Below, one piece after another: positions 25,130 to 35,585 of a stretch of 64,000 bases of DNA. The translations under genes and the position numbers were made by a program. Within the stretch, counting starts at the first letter, position 1, and every line of letters begins with the position of its first letter. Location: positions 1-64,000 of the forward strand of contig JACEEZ010018477.1 in NCBI GenBank assembly GCA_016584305.1, in the 5' to 3' direction. Source of the stretch: Chionoecetes opilio (lineage: Eukaryota; Arthropoda; Malacostraca; Decapoda; Majidae). Under the pieces are notes generated by a model that worked only from the letters and a program-made list of their open reading frames with translations, was not told where the DNA came from and did no database searches.

Positions 25130-25620
25130 GATACTAAAAAAAACAAAAAACTGACTAGTGCTCCATGCTTCTAAAACAAAAGGACAAACATCCAATAAAA
25201 CCCTTTGTGTTGGGATACCGATGTAGTCAAGAACATGTAGGGAGGCAGGGACTGATGCAGTATAGGATTGAGGGCGAACCCAGGTAATCTCTTACTTTCC
25301 AAAAAATTAAAAGCCAGTTGAAAAATGCAATTTTACTCAGAAACAGCTAGGGGAAGGGCCCTAGGGAATAGGTTTTAGCCTGCAAGACAGTGTCATCCTT
25401 TCTGTGGGGGAACCAAAGGGTATAAATCAGAAAACAGGGGGGACCCACAACCGTTAGTGTCAGTGTTTAAAAAAAAAACATGAACCACGTCACCTAGGAT
25501 GAAAAACAGGTGGATTCCTAGAAAATGAGGACTATAGGCATCAAATAGCAATAACGCAGGGGAGAAAGGAACACACTGGTAGCAGACCAGCTTAGTAGAC
25601 CAGTAAAGAATCATTCGATG
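25130..25620 (+). pseudogene. Gypsy RNase H domain fragment
   Basis: RNase H removes the RNA strand during reverse transcription. Blocks in shifting frames are KKLKASKMQF, YSETARGRALG, PLVSVFKK, SPRMKNRWIP and NTLVADQLSRPV. The order Lys-Leu-x-x-x-E/Q-x-x-Y, then PLVxVF, then SPRMxxRW, then VADxLSR, is the standard Ty3/gypsy RNase H and tether pattern. It follows directly on the RT and precedes integrase. Confidence 0.8.
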
Positions 25621-25869
25621 TCCAAGTAGAAGAAGAGATGGTAGTGGAAAAAGCTAAAGAAAGAAAATCAAGGAAAGCAGCAAGAGGACCTCAGAGGAGA
25701 GAAAATGACTAGAGTATCTAGAAGGGAGGCAGAATACCCAGACCCAAAAAATAACCCCCAAAAGTTTACTTTAGATTTCAATTTGTGTCCTTTGAAAGAA
25801 GGAGGTTGTATAATTTAAAACTTAAAAAACAAGGCAGTTAGATAAAAACCAGTGACACTACTTATTGGT

Positions 25870-26050
25870 TTTGCTAGTGAAAAACCTGACGCAAGCGCCT
25901 TGGAAATCCATTCAATAAGGAAACAGGTCATTAGGGCAGAGGAAAGTCCAATAAGTTAAAGCAGGGGAAGGATGTACTTTTATTGGCCAAAACTTAAAAA
26001 CTGATGTGAGAGAAATATGTGGAGGGAAAAAACTGATTAATCTTGCCACG
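25870..26050 (+). pseudogene. Gypsy integrase zinc-finger fragment
   Basis: LGIHSIRKQVIR then YFYWPKLKTDVREIC.G, then LINLATSP, matches the H2C2 zinc-binding segment (HLGxxxT...FYWPxMxxDV...C) that opens gypsy integrases. The first His region is disrupted. The catalytic core is not recognisable downstream, where unrelated AT-rich sequence begins. Confidence 0.65.
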
Positions 26051-26109
26051 TCACCCATTGTCATTAAAAACTTTTTGTTGTCCCGCGTAAAACCCATTGT
26101 CAACCCGAA

Positions 26110-28080
26110 AATGTCAACGCGGCGGGAAAAAAAGTGTTACTTCCACCGCGTTCTTAGAAACTTAAAACTATAAAAGGTCTCGAGTTCAATTCTGTTAGTT
26201 TTTTTAAGCTAAGAATCATTTCCTATATCATACAATTGTTAAAAAAAAAATATGCTAGCGTGAAAATAACTACAAAAAACCTCGAGTTAGAACGTGAAAA
26301 AAAAAAAAAAAATATAACACCTTGCGGCAACAAAAATAATATGCCAAAAAATCAAAAAAATTATCATCATAGATTTTTCTACATTTCCAGGACATAGCTT
26401 GAATAAATTTTTCCTTCAATGAAAAAAAATATATATATTGTAAATTCGCTCAAAAAAAATAAAAGCCATACAACGAAGTGGACTGATAGCGTAAAGTTTT
26501 TTTTTTTTTTTAATAAAAATATATTGTATTAAATATAATATTATTTACAATATATATTATTACAAAATAATGTTAATTATAAATAATTGTTAATTTGCGC
26601 TCCAACGGTCAAAAAGTGAATCTCACCGTTCAACGGGGGGGCGCGCTTTTAGAATTTTTTAATAAAATATTTTAACAATTATTTGGGATGACGCTCAAAA
26701 AAGACGTTCATTTGTACGTGAAAGGGTTAAGGGGGGAGACGCGCCGAAAAGAATGGGTACTTTTCCACTATTCTGCCATTTATAAAAAGTTACTCGAAAA
26801 AATAGCTGGACCATGTTCACGCGTCTGTGTGAAAAGTCTGGGCAGAAGCTGTAACGATATCCTTTTCCGTTGGCAAAAAATAAAATGTATTTGTATTATC
26901 CAAGGTTTGAAGGTCTCCTCCCTTGGCACGAAAACCTCTGTTGTTCATTGACATCTCAGCAGTGCAATATTGTTACTTTGGAGGGGTTTTATAATTCCTA
27001 TTACTTGTGACATAATAAAAACCAAATAATATCTGCTGAAACGCTGGGAATGATGGGAAGTAATTTGCCCAGGTGAGTTGTTCTAAAACAACACACAAAA
27101 ACCCCTGCTGGTGATTTATTGAAAGAAAAGAAAGGGGAATTACGGGGGTTTCAAAAAAATGGTGATTTTTGGTTCATTTTTTGCCAGCAATGGTGAGGAC
27201 ATCAAAAGGATTGAGTGTTGCAATCTCAAATGGTGGTTCATTAAGTAATACTGCCCCCACTATTCCTACCTATTGAGTGACCCAGCTGCGCCCATTGTGT
27301 TTCTAAGGCTTGCTCTTATACAAATAATAAAATACTAGTTTGTAATTTTTTTTCGTGGCATAAAGTTCAGGAAGCAAATTGTTGTGATACAAAAGCAGAT
27401 CTATTGCATGTGACTTAAAAGTCTTCAAAAAGAGAAAATAAATACCTCAGAACAAGTTTACAATGATATGATTGTACCCGCACTAATTGCTAGGGAGGCG
27501 CCTCCTTAAGCCTGTCAACAGGCCGAAGGGTAGTCGTGGGACCCAAACACAAAAAAAACAAAATGGCAAGAATTAACCGTCAGTAAGTAGACTCTGAGAG
27601 GAAAAGCATAGACATAACAGGGACATGGAAGGGGAAGAGCCCACGGATACCGCTGGTATTGAACTATAATTAATAGAGTCATAGTGTAGGTTTAACTGTG
27701 TTTTATAAAATAAGGAAACAATAGGATGGGGACCGAGGAAGGTATGTAAGAATTTTCAGGGAATAATGAGGTAATTTGGGAAGCCACCAAATACCCTTGA
27801 TGGTGTAGATAACGCTAGGGAATTGACTTCTCAGCAATTTAAAGGAAAATGGGTGATTATGTGAAAAACAGTTAGGGATTACACAAGGGGCCCTTAACCA
27901 TCACAATGGTTATAGTATCTCTGCAAGAAGCAACGAACAATGAAAAAAAACTAGTCTCTCTAACCTGGTGGTAAGGGTTATCCCACTAGGATGGCCCAGT
28001 TATTCTCTTTATGAAACCCAAAGGAGTGCTGAATAAGTGCAGTGGCATGAGGACAAAATGGGTTAAACCTATGAAGACAA
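26110..28080. other. AT-rich and unrecognised sequence
   Basis: 26110-26700 is AT-rich with several A or T homopolymers. On the minus strand at about 26727, TTAACCCTTTCACGTAC resembles a piggyBac-type terminus (TTAA followed by CCC), but no partner end was found. 27080-28080 has only short unrecognised frames and might be continuing retroelement pol sequence. Confidence 0.35.
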
Positions 28081-28084
28081 CAAA

Positions 28085-28160
28085 AGGGTACCCATGAGAC
28101 AATGGGGTTACCCATGAAGGAAATTTGGGTACCCATGGAGAACAATGGGTACCCAACCCT
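28085..28160. repeat. About 24-bp tandem repeat (GGGTACCCATG type)
   Basis: GGGTACCCATGAGACAATGG-like units occur three to four times. Confidence 0.7.
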
Positions 28161-29125
28161 TTTCTATGCTTTCTTTTCCGATTACGCCCCAAGGTTGTTT
28201 TAGTGTGAAACTTACCACAAATGATTCAGAGGAGGAAACAGCAGTGGCACCACCAAAAAAATCATCAAAGAGAAACAAATTTGGGAAAAGACGAGGTAGC
28301 AAAATGGGGGGGAGGAATGGGCCCAGTGTGAAAGGTAAAAAAAAAACCAAAAAGGTTGGGAGAAAGGACGAATTGGCGGTGGGTGAAATGAGACGGCTTT
28401 GAGGGCGGGCACCAACAGAAAAACTCTCTTTAAGTGGTGGGGGGGACCGTACAAATAGTGGAAGGGCATGGGGGGGGAAGAGGAGGGGGCATGTGGTGTT
28501 TGAAAAATATGTTTGGACGGTGTTTACGTGTACAGAGGGAGCGGGGGCCGAAAACAAATTAAAACCATATTAGGAACAGGGGTGGCTGGCTGTTGGAGCA
28601 GGCAGGAGTAGTACTATTGAGGACATTGAAACCACCAACCACCTAGGAGCGGAGGGCCAGTTTTGAGGGAGACCATGTAGAGGAAATGTTAATGGACAGA
28701 TGGGTTAAGAAGTTCATTCTCTAGTGAGAAAGAGTATGTTTGATGAAAGGTCACCTAGACCAACTTGTCAATGTTAGGAAGAAAAATGGTTTCCACTTAG
28801 AAGGGGTGTACATAGAATTACACTAAACACTAGGGAACCCACCAAAAAGGATAATCTCAGACCCGAGGAATGTACTTAGCTCTGAAACTTGCTTGTGGGG
28901 TGGATTGGGACCAGGAGTGATGCCTCACAATGAGGAGGGAAGGCTGATTCCCAAGTTTACGGAGGGTACAAGAGAAAAAATCAGTCATGATTTTTCTCCC
29001 CTAGGTGCCTATGCCAGGGTTTTAGTTGGGGTAAAGGAAACAAACCTTTTATTTAATTTTTTTTTTACATATGTGCCTATAGCGCCTTGTAGGCAGGGTG
29101 ACCCAGGGGTCGGATGTACGGCTCT
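28161..29125. other. Unrecognised sequence, possibly more retroelement
   Basis: A plus-strand frame to 28402 is Lys-rich at its end (PPKKSSKRNKFGKRRGSK). It has no recognisable domain. Nearby frames are short and shift often. Confidence 0.3.
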
Positions 29126-29129
29126 GGGA

Positions 29130-29415
29130 GGTTCAACTTGGAAGGGCTTCTGGATGGTTGGTCTAGCCCGTGGTGTGCGCAGGCAGGATTCTTATAGGGG
29201 ACGCCTGTGGATTAAGAGGCTCATGGCCGCCCCCCTGTTGTTGCCTCCGAGATCTGCACAAGTGAAGGTAGAAGTTGGTGGGGCAGGGCTGTGGGTGTTC
29301 TTAAAGGGCCACTCGACGGTGTGCAGAAAGTTTTGTTTTCTTCGGGTCAAAACTTCGGGCACGAGAACGCCAGTCGGAGGTGGGGACCGCTAACCACTCC
29401 GCTTTACCGCCTCCC
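29130..29415 (-). mobile_element. tRNA-like SINE, minus strand
   Basis: Read from 29415 downward, it starts GGCGGTAAAGCGGAGTGGTT, an A-box-like pol III promoter (GGAGTGGTTAGCGG), followed about 40 bases later by a degenerate B box (CCCGAAGTTTTGACCC). The non-tRNA body with CGTCGAGTGGCC follows. Boxes and layout fit a tRNA-derived SINE. No duplication was verified. Confidence 0.5.
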
Positions 29416-29432
29416 CCAAAACACACAGAAAG

Positions 29433-29664
29433 CAAGTGGTTCCAAACCCGGGGTCGCGGGGTCCGGCAAGGCATCGTAAGGGTCGTAGGGCGCTCCATGG
29501 GGGGGTCGATGGGTCGCAAAGGTGTTTAGCAAGGTCACAGCCACTATAGCAGGTTAAGGTGTCATGGGAAAACTACTTGGTTGGGTTTCAAGGGGGATCA
29601 GCGCTGTATCTTTTTCTTTTTTAATTATGCGGCCCATTAAGCGGGCTCAGGTTGGGGAGCACTG
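29433..29664. mobile_element. hAT-type nonautonomous element
   Basis: The left end CAAGTGGTTCCAAACCCGGG with GTCGCGGGG and the right end, in reverse, CAGTGCTCCCCAACCTGAGC, match the classic hAT terminus (CAGTGGTTCCCAACCTGGGG plus GGTCGCG). It is 232 bp and non-coding. An 8-bp target duplication is expected for hAT, but the immediate flanks do not match. Confidence 0.7.
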
Positions 29665-30515
29665 ACCTCCAACCACACTAGTGAGTCACCCCCCCCCTCC
29701 CGCCCCCCCTGGGTGTGGAAGCCCGACCTCACCCACAATAGTGAGGTCAGGGGGACCGGATTAGCGCAGGTACCTCCCGGGCTCTCCTGGGACCCAAGCG
29801 TCAGCCCTATGGGACACTCAGTTTTGCCACCAGTTGCCACAACAAGCAAATCAGGTGGCTCCTTTGGCACTAGAAAACTGACAGAATTTACACGGCTGCC
29901 CAAACGAGGTCAATGAGTAAATTTTGAACATCTATTTAAATTGACATACAGCAAAGTTTTTTGGATTTACTTTACTCGGGAGGGTGGACTTGGCGTGTTA
30001 GAAGGTAAAGCTATCAAAGTTCTGCTACAAATTTGGAAAAAAACACTTGATCTGCAAAAACAGGCTTTCCTCAACAATTGTTTTGTTAAAAAAAATATTA
30101 CATTAACCTTATTTCAAACAACATCCATTTTAGAGGAAATTGGGCCTGCTGTGTTCCTCCGGACACAAAAACCCCAGGTGCAGAAAATTAATGGAAATCA
30201 TAATGTTACGGCATGGTGATCATTATGGGCATAACGTCACTATAAAGGGCATTCAAGGATATTAGCGACTGTAGTATTATAAGAAACTGGGCAATCCATT
30301 TACTGAATGATAAGATATACGTTTGTTTATCAAAATTCATAAAAAAAAATATTACACCCTGCAGTCAATATAAAATGGTATTAAAAGATAGATGAAAACA
30401 CAAGTCACCTATGAAATTGACTTTATGTACAAAAAATTAATGTATGACTTATAACATTAACGAAAATGCTGAGCATACATGGTCTAAAACTCACTTAAAG
30501 ATGTCACCACTGTAG
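29665..30515. other. Unique sequence, no recognised gene
   Basis: 29735-29765 contains CCTCACCCACAATAGTGAGG, a small hairpin. Two plus-strand frames, ending at 29916 and 30219, have no recognisable motif and no promoter or splice support. Confidence 0.35.
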
Positions 30516-30524
30516 CTTAGGCCA

Positions 30525-30890
30525 CTGTTGTGTGTTGCTTCGTGTAGTTAATAACACAAAGTTGTGTTGATGGTGTGTAGGTAATAACACAACAGTTTGT
30601 GTTGCTGTGTAGGTAATCAAAAAAAACCAACAAAAACAGTAGTGTTGCTGGTGTAGGTAATAAAACACAACAAAAAACAGTTTGTGTTGCTGGTGTATGT
30701 AATAACAACAACCCCAGTAGTGTTTTGCTGGTGTAAGGTAATAAACACAACAGTTGTGTGCTGGGTAGGTAATAAAACACAAAAACAGTAGTGTTGCTGG
30801 TGTAGGTAATAAACACAAACAGTTGTGTTGATGGGTGTAGGTAATAACAAACAACAAAAACAAGTGTGTTTGCTGCTGTAGGAAGAAACC
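30525..30890. repeat. About 36-42 bp minisatellite
   Basis: Eight to nine copies of GTGTTGCTGGTGTAGGTAAT followed by AACACAACAAAAACAGT, with variable A runs. Confidence 0.9.
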
Positions 30891-31090
30891 ACACAGGTAT
30901 AAGAAAAGTAAAGGATGCTTTTAAAAACCATGCCACCATATTAAACCAACGAAGTGTAAATTGTTTTTTGGGACAAGTAGTTTTACTTTGACCCACTTTT
31001 CTTATGTAATATACATACAGTATATGTATTTTACTTGAAAAAAACAATGTATTACAAAAACGTCCACGATATAAATATAATATATATATA

Positions 31091-31950
31091 CAGTCAAAAC
31101 CTCGATTATAAAAAAAACGAAAACCCGCGGATGTAACAGGGACATCGGATATAAACGGATCTCATTTGCGTGACTTTGTTTTTTTTTTTTTGCATATTAG
31201 GACCGCTTATCGCCGCTCGAATTGCAACTCAAAACCTATTGTATTATTCTCATTTTTATTGTGGAATGCTTGGGTTTTAAAGGGAGAGTTTGATGTTATT
31301 CACATATTAAGGCATAATTATAAGGGGGAGGGAAGGCCGTGTGGCTAGTGATTAGTGGTAGCAGGTGTGGTATGGTTAAAAAATAGTGATATTAAGTGGT
31401 ATGGCATGGCCGCTGGATACACGCTCCTGCATTCTAAAACAACCTAAATCACCCTTATCTAAGGTGGACCAACGCAGTGCTACACTTGGGACTAAATAAG
31501 TTGCACGTGTATAGAAACACTGACTTCACAAACAATATTAACTAATATATATTAATAATGAGCATTAGTAATGATAATAAGCAATACCTTTGGGGACAGC
31601 CACGGCTGAATTCGGCATCGTTGTAATTTGTTTACCTTTCACTAGAAGCTTGAGCTTTGAACAGCTACACGGGTTACGGTGTGTTTTGATATTTCTCATT
31701 TATTTTTCAGTGTAGGAGCGGACCACAATTTCAGCATGTAGTTGCCAGTCACGTTGACTCCCAACATAGCTACACAGTTCTGGTTGGTTTGTAATGATTT
31801 CTCATGTTAGTTCCCACAAATTTTTCCGAGTTTTTTCATATATTGTTTCACCCTTGGGAAATATAACCTCGCATAACGGACAATCGGACTAAAAACGGGG
31901 ACTCCCTACTCCCCCCCCTTTAGTCCGTTATAAATTCGAGGTTGACTATG
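31091..31950. mobile_element. Pogo-like TIR element in a (TA)n tract
   Basis: The left end CAGTCAAAACCTCGATTATA is preceded by TA. The right end, in reverse, is CATAGTCAACCTCGAATTTA, followed by TA at 31951-31952. It is 860 bp. TATAACGGA-type motifs near the right end repeat the theme. No transposase is recognisable. It is similar in design to family P2 at 3810-4518 but distinct in sequence. Confidence 0.7.
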
Positions 31951-31965
31951 TATATAGAGATATAT

Positions 31966-32001
<36 letters not shown>

Positions 32002-32009
32002 ATAATATA
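31951..32009. repeat. (TA)n microsatellite
   Basis: Interrupted TA run. Confidence 0.9.
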
Positions 32010-32099
32010 TGGTCACCTAAATCCTAAAAATGGACAGGTTGCACGGGGCTAGGCAAACAACACAGGATGGCGGTCGGCATTGAAAAAAATGTTTGGAAC

Positions 32100-32180
32100 A
32101 AACCCTAGAGGCACAGAGGCACTAGAGGCACTTAGAGGGGCACTAGAGGACTAGTAGGGCACCAGAGGGATGTTAAATTA
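32100..32180. repeat. Short tandem repeat (GGCACTAGA type)
   Basis: GAGGCACTAGAGGCACTTAG units repeat several times. Confidence 0.65.
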
Positions 32181-32559
32181 CAGGGACTAGAGGGAGAGTT
32201 CCAGTGTGGGGACTCTATGGCTTCATCTTACGTAAGTAAGAGAATGGAAGGGGTGAGAAGTGGAGTAAAACTCAGTACATGATTATGGATCCCCAAACTG
32301 GCTAATCTGCTCTGGTGGATGGAGGTGACAGAAATTAAGGGATGCAAATACCACTGATTATTGTTTTTTTGTATAAAGTGTTTGTAAAAGTTTAGTCGTT
32401 TATCAGAGTTTTCCAAAAAAGGCAAGCTGATAATAGTAGATTTGGAGGACCGGGGACACGTACGAGATAGCTCTTCCTGTTAAATTGTTAAACTTAGGTA
32501 AACATACAAACTAGGTAAAATACACCACACCACACACAACCCACATCCACATCACGATT

Positions 32560-32790
32560 GGTATGGCGGGTATCCGTAAGTTGTAGGGGAAGCACGCTTG
32601 GTTCACGACCGAGGAAAGTCCGGGTTCGATACCCGGCTTTGTCGATGACCCCGACAAACAGTTGGGCTGTTTCCTTAAAACCCGTGTCCACTGGGTCCCA
32701 CCCAGGCAGTGAATGGGGTACCGGTTTAGCCCGGGGGTTTGTGGGGACCCGCCTTTCCCGGGGGGCTGGGCTCCAGCCAAAAAAAAACTA
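32560..32790 (+). mobile_element. tRNA-derived SINE, plus strand
   Basis: The head contains an A-box-like GTAAGTTGTAGGGGAAGC and a near-perfect B box with its T-arm stem, CCGGGTTCGATACCCGG (about 32620-32636). The body contains TGTCCACTGGGTCCCACC and CAGTGAATGGGGTACCGG. A run of nine A residues at 32780-32788 closes it. The same body, in reverse and without this head, appears at 41941-42025 and 57118-57205. Confidence 0.8.
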
Positions 32791-33179
32791 AGCACTAAGG
32801 GGATGAATGAAAATGTGAATTGGAGGGACGGGCCATACGAGCATTGCTCAGGGGGCCCTGTAAAATTACAAACCTAGATGGAATACCAAAAACTAGCTGA
32901 AAATACACACACACACACTTTTCCCCATAGAGAAAAAGGGAAATGCCTGAACAAATAAGGAAAGTACAGCTTCCCTCATAGAAAATAATAGAAGATTGGA
33001 AGGGCGAGAAATAAAGGTATTAAGCGGCACAATTAAATGGCAACCAACAATGGAAGAAAAAGGGACTATTAAAAAAATGTAAAGCTACGGAAGAGGGGGG
33101 GAAACCACACCAGTGTAGCTTCATGCCCTGTAAAACACAACTACAGGTTAAAACACACCCCAATCTGCAAACAAACCAA

Positions 33180-34060
33180 AGATCAACTGATCTTGTTTCT
33201 TGCTGATGATGCAGAATCTTTGCTGAGGTCGCTGGGAGGTCCCTGGTGATAAAGCCCACTATGGTGAGGCACTGCATGAGGAGGCAAAGCCTTGGGGACT
33301 GAGGTCTCCTGGCTCCAAGAACAAAGGGTCCAGGGTTTGGAGGGCTCTTGAACTAGGATGAAAAACAGTTTACAGTCTGGTTCATGCGTTGTGGCGAGGA
33401 CATAGAAATCTTGGAAGTTTTACATACCTGGTAGCGCCAGTCCATAATGGACGGCGGGTCACGTCAAGAAATTCTTAAGGGGGATGGCCATAGCCCACGG
33501 GTTATGGACTCGCTCAGCGGGAGTATTGGCGTTGTCGGTAAACCTGTCCAGGAGGACAAAAAGAGATCCGGGATCTTTCAAAGTTGTTTGTGCTCCCTGC
33601 CTACTCTATGGGTGTGAGACATGGACACTAATAGCGGATTTGAGAGACGAAATTGGATGCCTCTTGGTAATTAAAGTGTATTCGCAGAATTCATGGGTAT
33701 CGCTGGGATGGGATTATGTTGGTCAAAATCCAGCGATTGCACTGTGAGATTGAATGCGAGGCTATTACCTGCATAGTCCATCAGCCCAACCCTTCGGGGC
33801 TCTATGGGGGGCAGTGGCACGCTACCCTGAAACAATCCTTTCCATCGGGGTGTATCTGTAAGAGGGGGGGAACAAATTTCGGCGTGAGGGGAGGGCCAAG
33901 GGGGCGGCCCCACAAAAGGGTTGTGGCTGGCAAAAGTGATGTTTTGCGAGAGCTGCTTGGTATTGGGGAAGGGGTGGCCTGGCATGGGGGACCTCGCGGC
34001 GTGGGGAACCCCGGGGATGTGCATCGTTAGGGTTGGGCGCGCAAACGCGGCACCCTGGCG
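33180..34060 (+). pseudogene. LINE reverse transcriptase fragment (3' half)
   Basis: Plus-strand blocks in several frames include ADDAESLL (the polymerase DD motif; the preceding residue is not Tyr), a region around EEAKPLG, GEDIEILE, a thumb-like region with RRTKRDPGSFK, and the hallmark LLYGCETWTL (near 33605-33632). Further on are CEIECEAITCIV and QPNPSGLYGG. DD, then DIEIL.SF.YLG, then LLYGCETWTL, is the pattern of animal non-LTR RTs. The fragment begins at motif C, so it is 5' truncated as LINE copies usually are, and it is frameshifted. Confidence 0.75.
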
Positions 34061-34197
34061 TATGCCCCCCAATGATTGACTGAAAAATACACACTGAGGC
34101 CGGTGCAACAACACAAAAAAAACCAGGGCCTGTTACGTTCAAAAACAAACTCCGGAGGCTGAGGGTGAAAAACACAAGACAAGGAGGCAGTGTTAGG

Positions 34198-34735
34198 CCC
34201 GTTCACATCTCAGGGGACTCGCGTCGGCGTCAGTTCAACAAACTGCTGAGGTCATTCCAGTCGGTTGCCGGGACGGCAAGACAATTTATTGACAGCTCCA
34301 AAATTCAGCGGGTGGCTCGGGAATGGCCGTTAGTAGGCAAACTAAGCCGGCGATGTCGTGGGACTAAAAAAACAAAGTTTCACCGCCCACAATATGAGGT
34401 GCAGTCATTGCAGCGACTGTTTCCCAGCCGTGCGGCGCTGAAAACAGGATATGGCAAGCCCTCCAAACCGGGACCGTAGGCGGATGCCGTTGCCGACGGT
34501 TCACGTAGTTAGGCAAAACTTAATTGGTGGGGGGGACTAGGTCGTGAGTCGGCGGGTGGTCGTAAAAATATTTGGACAATCATTTGAAACTTATGAAAAA
34601 TTATGGGTATTTGAAAATGTAAAGGTCCAACTTTTGAGTTGGCGTCATGCACGCGGACAGTTAACAGCACGGACGCAAAAACCCACGGTTGCCGTCATGC
34701 TGCACGTTAATCCCAAGCCGTGCTGCGACTGAACG
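34198..34735. other. GC-rich block, possible MITE terminus
   Basis: The left edge GGCCCGTTCACATCTCAGGG resembles starts of PIF/Harbinger-like MITEs (compare CCCGTTCACATCTTCACGAC at 55546). I could not find a matching inverted end. A plus-strand frame over 34165-34479 is unrecognised. Confidence 0.35.
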
Positions 34736-35585
34736 CCGGAGTGGTGTAGTTGTGGAGCAAGCGCTTGTGAAAACACCACTTTTCAACCTGGATTGTTAGT
34801 GAAAGCACGGCCACCGATGGCGGGTCCACCCCACTGTTGGTCCACACACTTTGCCACCTTGACTAGGCCCAACAAATACTGATGGTGCCTCCAAGTTATT
34901 AATTGAAAAACAATAACTACATGGTGAATGGGACCCAATTGCCCAAGGCACTAACAAAAAGATGCTGTGGGGCAGCAGTGTAAAGCCGCTAATGTTACTG
35001 CTCTAAAGAGTGTGCTAATGATGACGATGATAATAAGTGAATAATATAAGAATAATAATAATAATTAATAATTAAAATAGTAATCTCTAATAAAATATCG
35101 AAATATTTTAGCTTTTTTCCTCTCTCTTCTCTTCCATCGAAAGGGAAGAAATGACAAATGAAAAAACTAAAACTGGACACGCGGTTCTTTTATTCACACG
35201 CTTAAAAAATAACACCGTGCTCCATTGTCAACAGTACTCTGGCCCCGACTGGCGGTGCCAGGCTGAACCCTTCGCGGACCGAATCAGGTCCAGCACGGGA
35301 AACGACTCTTTTAGTTTAAATTTTTTGAGGACCACAGGGGGATCGCCCACAGAGGGTATAGAGGCATGCACCACATGCCCCCCGCCCACGCCACCTTCAC
35401 GACGGGCGACCAGTTCTGGGCCTGACACGGACCAAACAGTAAGGACGGGGCGCGAAACCACAGCGCGGGGGGACTCAAGCAGTCGTGATTGTGTAGTTCC
35501 AACCGTCGGAGTCGCGAAGACTGTGACGGGGCTTTATGTAACACCTCACCACCCCGAATGTGACTCTGGCTGCCCCCATGGACAT
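34736..35585. other. Unique sequence with an (ATA)-rich tract
   Basis: 35020-35105 is an AAT/ATA low-complexity tract. Frames over 35151-35618 are GC-rich and unrecognised. Confidence 0.4.

Noticed and set aside
32600..32660. Possible functional tRNA gene
   Set aside because: The B box and T arm are good, but the A-box side is irregular, and a long SINE body and poly(A) follow. It is a SINE head.
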